64,000 nucleotides of DNA, from NCBI RefSeq assembly GCF_000568255.1, contig NZ_KK037166.1, positions 847,220 to 911,219 of the forward strand, read 5' to 3'. Made by a program: the position numbers and the translations under genes. The stretch is from Kutzneria sp. 744 (GTDB lineage Bacteria > Actinomycetota > Actinomycetes > Mycobacteriales > Pseudonocardiaceae). The notes under the pieces are model-generated. The model saw only the letters and a program-made list of their open reading frames with translations. It was not told the origin of the DNA and did no database searches. Shown here in pieces: positions 59,701-64,000 of this stretch (position 1 is the stretch's first letter; every line of letters starts with the position of its first letter).

Positions 59701-60310
59701 GGACGTCCTCGGGAATGGGCGGGTTGGGGCGGCCGGCGACGATGACGCGGAGGCCGGAGGGCAACCGTGCGGGGAGGAGGGCGGCGATGCTGTGCTCATG
59801 GGCTCCGCGGTCCTCGTCCAGGCCGTCGACGAGGAGCACGAGGCGCTGGCCACGGGCCTGGCAGGAGGCGGCGGCATCGCTGAGGCGGGCGAGCAGGTGG
59901 GCCTCGCGGGTGGACGCGGTGAGCAGCGGCGGCACGGTCTCGCCGAGCAGGGCCAGCAGCTGCTCCAGCACGTTGTCGATGAAGGCGTTGCGGTCGTCCT
60001 GGGCGGCCAGCCGAGCCGTCACGAAGAACGACACGATTGCCGCGCCGGGCGGCGGGTTCAGCACGAACGTGGACATCAGGGCGGATTTGCCGGCCCAGGC
60101 GTTGGCCCGCCACCAGGCGTAGCCGCCGGTGGGCGCGAGGCAGAAGGCGGCCAGCTCGGCCAGTTCGACGGAACGATCGGTGAGGGACAGCGGGGCGATC
60201 CGCTCGACCTGGTGCCGGTACTGCGACCGCACCGGCGGGGCGGTGAGCTGGATGTTGATCGCGTTGTCGCCCGTGGAGACGATGCCGCTGTTGTCGCCGG
60301 CGATGTCCAT
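56799..60310 (-). pseudogene. STAND/NACHT-like ATPase with repeat domain, split by a frameshift
   Basis: About 1,170 codons. The start is taken at ATG 60310 (MDIAGDNSGIVSTGDNAINI). The N-terminal ATPase (about 30-330) has YAWWRANAWAGKSALMSTFV as Walker A and RLVLLVDGLDEDRGAHEHSI as Walker B, then VIVAGRPNPPIPEDVPSDHP. At about 59010-59016 the frame breaks: RNANVPVELP continues as LAWAALGHYNRAESTARTLA only after gaining one base (CTCCC-TTGGCC). The second frame (56799-59012) is ~735 residues of TPR-like helical repeats such as AEETARFITNSFMQTEALKA. Either a real frameshift or a sequencing error separates them. It diverges from the DUF4132 gene with 124 bases between. Confidence 0.82.
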
Positions 60311-60434
60311 CGGCGTGCGCACTCCCTCACGTCGGCGCCGGTCACTGGGAGACTGCCACGAATGTCCGCACGCCCGGCGCAGGCTGCCCTCGATCACCTG
60401 AACGGCGTACGCGGGAGCCGAGCGGCGTCACGCC

Positions 60435-63400
60435 GTGTCTACACTGCGGCGGGTGCATGATCACGACCGTCCGAGCATCGTTCCCCAGCGTTACCGGCAT
60501 CTGTTGCACCCCAGGCACGGCGGCACACCCGGCCCGTCGGCCGAGGTCGACACGGCGGCCGTCGAGCGGGCCCGGCAACTGCTGCGGGACCGGCAATCCG
60601 TGCTCGACCGCGTGCTCGCCTCCCCGTACAGCGAACCCGACCTGGTAGCGGCAGTGAAGGCGCAGACTCCGCTCGGGTCGGCGGCGGTCGCCACCGTGGT
60701 GCACCTGGGCGAGAACTTGCCTGGGCTGGCCGACATGTGGGTGGCGGAGCACGGCATCGTGCATGCTGCGGTCGCCGCGGCCGAGCTCGGCGGGCTGGAG
60801 ATGAGCCACCAGATGCTGCGGCGCGGGGACCCGGCCCGGCCGCCGTGGGACCGCCAGAACGCGTACTGGATCGACCCCGTCATCTACCGGGTGCGCGCCC
60901 TGCTCAGCGCGGTCAGCGAGGATGATCACCGAGCCGCGGAGCAGGCCCTGGCCGAGCGTCGCGGCACGATCGGGTCCCGGCTGATCGTCACGTACCTGAT
61001 GCCGCACCGCGAGGACTGGGTGCAGCAGAGCCTCGACGAGGCCATCGACGACCGTTTCAGCGCCCACACCCCGCGCGCGACCTTCCTGCTGTGTTCGCTG
61101 GCCACCATCGACCAATTCGAGCGTGTGCTGCGGGACGACCGGTTTGCCGCGCACGACCGGCGAGGACTGTGGGATGCCGGTGCCGTGTGGACACTCGTCG
61201 ACCAGCTCGGGGCCGAAGCCGTGCCCCTGCTCGTCAAGTCGTTCGACGAATCCCTGTACGACACGGGAAACCGCGCGGTGCTGGACGTCCTCGCCGCCGT
61301 GGACACCGATCAGGCGTTCCAGGCGCTGCTGACCCGTTTCAAGCCGGAGTACCGCGCCCTGATCGGCGAGGCCATCGACCGGTTCCCGCCCAACTCGATC
61401 ACGCGGCTGGCGGCGATCGCGGCCCGGCCGTCGAGCACGGCTGTCAACGCGAAGCAGTTCCTCGCGGAGCAGCGGCTGGCCCGTCCCGACCTCGTCGCCG
61501 AGATCGTCGGCGCGCAGGTGCGGGTCACCGAAGCCGAGGACGCCAGCCTGCCCTCGCTGCTGGTCGAGCCGCCATGGACCCGAGCCAAGCGAAAGACGGT
61601 CAAGCCCAAGGTCATCGCCGGCCTCACGCCCAACGTCGCGCCGACCGTGGCCTGGCAACCCGGGCAACGCGAGGAGTGGTTGAACCCCAAGAACAACTGG
61701 CGCTGGGAGCACTTCGCCGACCGGGACGTCGAGGGCTGGGCCGCCATCGCGACCGAGCTGAACAGTCACGACAGCGACAGCCGGCTGATGCTGACCATGC
61801 TGTGCCTGGGCCCGGTGGAACTGGCCCGGCCGTTCCTCGAACGGTGGCAGCCCACCGTGTTCTGGCGCATCGGTGACGACGAGCTCCGCGCGATGGTCGC
61901 CCGCTTCGGCCCGGAGGCGCTCCCCCAGCTGCTCGGCGTCCTCCGGTACAAGTCGGACTGCGTGGACGTGCTTTTCCCGATCCTGCATGAGGATCTGGCG
62001 AGGGTAATGGCGAAGTGGGTGGCCACCGCCCGCACATTGCGGCCGATCGCGTTGCGATGGTTCGCGCTGCACGGCGCGCCCGCCGTCGCGTTGGTGGTGC
62101 CGGATGCGGTGGGCAAGGCCGGTGTGACGCGACGGAACGCCGAGACGGCGTTGCGGGCGCTGCATCCCGAGATTGTCCTCGCAGCGGCAAGGAGTTACGG
62201 CGGCGAGGTGACGGCGGCGGTCGAAGCGATCCTGGCCGTCGACCCGATCGACATCGTGCCGAAGACGGTGCCGACGCCGGGCGCGTGGGCCGATCCGGCG
62301 CTGCTGCCGCAGATCCTATTCGCCGACGGCGGGCTCGCTTTGCCGGCCGAGGCGACGAAGCATGTGCTGACGATGTACGCGCTGTCCACTGTGGATCAGC
62401 CGTACGCCGGCCTTGACGTGGTCGGCGAGATCTGCGATCCGGCCTCGCTGTCGGCCTTCGCGGTGGAGACGTTCCGGCGCTGGGTCTTCATCGGCATGCC
62501 GATCGACGACACGTGGGCGATGACGGCGCTGGCCCTGCACGGCGGTGACGACGGGGCGCGGGTGCTGACACCGTTGATCATGGCGTGGTCCGGCACGGAC
62601 GGGTACGCCCGCGCGGTTCGCGGCGTGGAGGTGTTGGCGCGCATCGGCACCGACATGGCGTTGGTCCACCTCCAGGGCCTTTCACGCAGCGGCCAGTACG
62701 CCAAGCGCAAGAAGCTCGCCCTGCGCAAGCTCAACGAGGTGGCCGCCGACCGCGGCCTGAGCGCCGACGAGCTGGCCGACCGCCTCGTCCCCGATTTCGG
62801 CCTGGACGAGGCCGGCACGATGACGTTGGACTACGGGCCGCGCCAGTTCACCGTGGGCTTCGACCACCAGCTCAAACCGTTCGTGCTGGCCGCCGACGGC
62901 AAGGTGCTCAAGTCGCTGCCCAAACTATTGGCGAGCGACGACGAAACCCTGGCGGCGCAGGCCCGGGCCCAGCATGCCGGCCTGACCAAGGATGTCCGCA
63001 CGGTGTCGGGCGCGCTGATCAAGCGGCTGCGGTCGGCCATGCGCCATCAGCGCAGCTGGACAATGGAGACGTTCCAGCAGCTGTTCGTGCACCACCCGCT
63101 GGTGTGGCACATCGCGCGGCGGCTGGTGTGGCTGGGCGGGGACACCACGTTCCGGCTGGCCGAGGACCGCACCTTCGCTGACGTCAACGACGACCAGGTG
63201 ACGCTGCCGCCCGGGACCACCGTGCGGGTGGCCCATCCCGCGCTGCTGGAGCCGCAGTGGGGCGAGGTGTTCGCCGATTACGAGATCCTGCAACCCTTCC
63301 ACCAGCTGGACTACCCCGTGTTCCGTTATGTCGGGGATGCGACGTTCAGCAAGTTCGTCGGCGCGCACGCGTCGATCTCGAAGGTGGAAGCCTTGCAGTA

Positions 63401-63614
63401 CCAGGGATGGGACCGGGAAGGCGCGCGAGCCGTGCTCCCGTTGCCTGCGGGCGGGGCCGTCTTCGTCGACTTCGGTCCGGGTGTCGTGCAACTGGCCGGC
63501 GAGTACGTCCATGTCATCGACGGGATTTCGATCGACGGCCAGGAGTTCGCCGACCTGGATCCGGTGACCATGTCCGAGCTGCTGGCCGATCTGGAGGGCC
63601 TGACCGAGAAGTGA
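60435..63614 (+). CDS. DUF4132-domain protein (MolR/YehI-like)
   Basis: 1,059 residues from GTG 60435 (GTG 60453 possible). The N-terminal two-thirds are helical repeats (ALLTRFKPEYRALIGEAIDR, LGVLRYKSDCVDVLFPILHE, VEVLARIGTDMALVHLQGLS). The C-terminal third carries the DUF4132 pattern: KRKKLALRKLNEVAADRGLS, GLDEAGTMTLDYGPRQFTVG, FDHQLKPFVLAADGKVLKSL, WTMETFQQLFVHHPLVWHIA. The family is widespread, often near WGR-domain proteins, with no biochemical function. It is large, cytoplasmic and divergent from a STAND ATPase, a context worth testing for defence or signalling. No Walker motif is in this protein. Confidence 0.85.
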   Translation: MSTLRRVHDHDRPSIVPQRYRHLLHPRHGGTPGPSAEVDTAAVERARQLLRDRQSVLDRVLASPYSEPDLVAAVKAQTPLGSAAVATVVHLGENLPGLADMWVAEHGIVHAAVAAAELGGLEMSHQMLRRGDPARPPWDRQNAYWIDPVIYRVRALLSAVSEDDHRAAEQALAERRGTIGSRLIVTYLMPHREDWVQQSLDEAIDDRFSAHTPRATFLLCSLATIDQFERVLRDDRFAAHDRRGLWDAGAVWTLVDQLGAEAVPLLVKSFDESLYDTGNRAVLDVLAAVDTDQAFQALLTRFKPEYRALIGEAIDRFPPNSITRLAAIAARPSSTAVNAKQFLAEQRLARPDLVAEIVGAQVRVTEAEDASLPSLLVEPPWTRAKRKTVKPKVIAGLTPNVAPTVAWQPGQREEWLNPKNNWRWEHFADRDVEGWAAIATELNSHDSDSRLMLTMLCLGPVELARPFLERWQPTVFWRIGDDELRAMVARFGPEALPQLLGVLRYKSDCVDVLFPILHEDLARVMAKWVATARTLRPIALRWFALHGAPAVALVVPDAVGKAGVTRRNAETALRALHPEIVLAAARSYGGEVTAAVEAILAVDPIDIVPKTVPTPGAWADPALLPQILFADGGLALPAEATKHVLTMYALSTVDQPYAGLDVVGEICDPASLSAFAVETFRRWVFIGMPIDDTWAMTALALHGGDDGARVLTPLIMAWSGTDGYARAVRGVEVLARIGTDMALVHLQGLSRSGQYAKRKKLALRKLNEVAADRGLSADELADRLVPDFGLDEAGTMTLDYGPRQFTVGFDHQLKPFVLAADGKVLKSLPKLLASDDETLAAQARAQHAGLTKDVRTVSGALIKRLRSAMRHQRSWTMETFQQLFVHHPLVWHIARRLVWLGGDTTFRLAEDRTFADVNDDQVTLPPGTTVRVAHPALLEPQWGEVFADYEILQPFHQLDYPVFRYVGDATFSKFVGAHASISKVEALQYQGWDREGARAVLPLPAGGAVFVDFGPGVVQLAGEYVHVIDGISIDGQEFADLDPVTMSELLADLEGLTEK

Positions 63615-63670
63615 GACCAGGTCGGTCATGAGGGGTCCGCGCGCTCGCCGCGTTCACACAGAAGGGGCCG

Positions 63671-64000
63671 GTGCGCCTCGAACGGCGCATCGGGGCCGTG
63701 GCAGGCGACCGCCATCAACATGACGCAGATGTGCGGCGTCGGGCCGCTGGTGACGATCCCGTTCATGGTCGCGGACGCCGGCGGTCCACAGGCGGTGTTC
63801 GGCTGGATCGTCGGCGCGATCATCGCGTTGGCCGACGGCCTGATCTGGGCCGAACTGGGGGCCTCGCTGCCCGGCGCCGGCGGCACGTACATCTACCTGC
63901 GGGAGGCGTCCCAGTACCGGACCGGCCGGCTGATGCCGTTCCTGTTCGTGTGGACGGCGATCCTCCACATCCCGCTGACCATGGCCGGCGGCATCATCGG
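63671..64000 (+). CDS. APC-family amino acid permease (5' part, apparent frameshift)
   Basis: The gene runs off the right edge. GTG 63671 has AAGGGG upstream and gives RLERRIG; the continuation PWQATAINMTQMCGVGPLVT is in the next frame. One surplus G in GGGG at 63692-63695 would explain this. Two membrane segments follow (GPLVTIPFMVADAGGPQAVF, GWIVGAIIALADGLIWAELG), then the APC motif ASLPGAGGTYIYLREA. It is a transporter of amino acids or related compounds. A homopolymer error is the likely cause of the frameshift; the alternative is a late start at ATG 63720, which cuts into the first membrane segment. Confidence 0.72.
   Translation, partial: MRLERRIGAVAGDRHQHDADVRRRAAGDDPVHGRGRRRSTGGVRLDRRRDHRVGRRPDLGRTGGLAARRRRHVHLPAGGVPVPDRPADAVPVRVDGDPPHPADHGRRHHR

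Overview
The window is GC-rich DNA (about 70% by eye) with actinobacterial codon use, many GTG starts and Tat/Sec-secreted polysaccharidases carrying CBM2 modules. It suggests a soil actinomycete that degrades plant biomass. Pseudonocardiaceae is my guess from codon habits and gene content; nothing in the window proves the genus. No rRNA, tRNA, CRISPR array or intact transposase was found.

Positions 1-25300 form a plant cell wall degradation island. The left part (1-9236, minus strand) looks like one operon: a Tat lipoprotein sugar-binding protein, two ABC permeases without an ATPase, a LacI repressor, then GH31, GH42 and GH36 enzymes. This set fits uptake and trimming of xyloglucan or similar branched oligosaccharides. 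A GH3 enzyme and an acetyl xylan esterase diverge from it across a region with two LacI-type operators. A four-gene minus-strand cellulase operon follows (GH6, GH48, GH5, AA10 monooxygenase). It diverges from a second GH5 gene, and both promoters carry CebR-like GGAAGCGCT boxes. Next comes a xylan operon (GH11, CE4, GH10) with its own LacI regulator and CGAAA/TTTCG operators.

Positions 26760-33735 hold the most coherent regulatory story: a BlaI-type repressor and an M56 (BlaR1-like) protease with near-identical ACTACTACA/TGTAGTAGT operators. The operators lie in front of blaI itself, a tiny membrane protein plus a DedA protein, UppP with a second tiny membrane protein diverging from it, and a glycosyltransferase 5 kb away. 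DedA and UppP families handle undecaprenyl phosphate recycling, so this looks like an envelope-stress regulon centred on carrier lipid supply. A PadR-controlled hydrolase pair sits inside it.

Positions 33800-51500 are mixed chromosomal genes: an RpfF-like crotonase, an HPF/RaiA-like protein, an acyltransferase, TetR/SDR/MFS, a CPA2 antiporter, a MocR regulon (MFS, AhpD-like, cupin), MarR, STAS, a STAND-TPR protein, a 2OG-Fe(II) oxygenase and LysR. Positions 52460-56000 are a decayed stretch with TetR and integrase remnants and a ThuA gene whose lectin tail is broken. Positions 56800-63614 hold a frameshifted STAND ATPase opposite a DUF4132 protein. The window ends in an APC permease with an apparent frameshift.

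A warning for any user: three stretches (about 4128-4322, 45560-46250 and 54438-54695) are near 45-50% GC, have no codon bias, look random and interrupt or abut genes. With several single-base frameshifts nearby, they look more like filled assembly gaps than biology.
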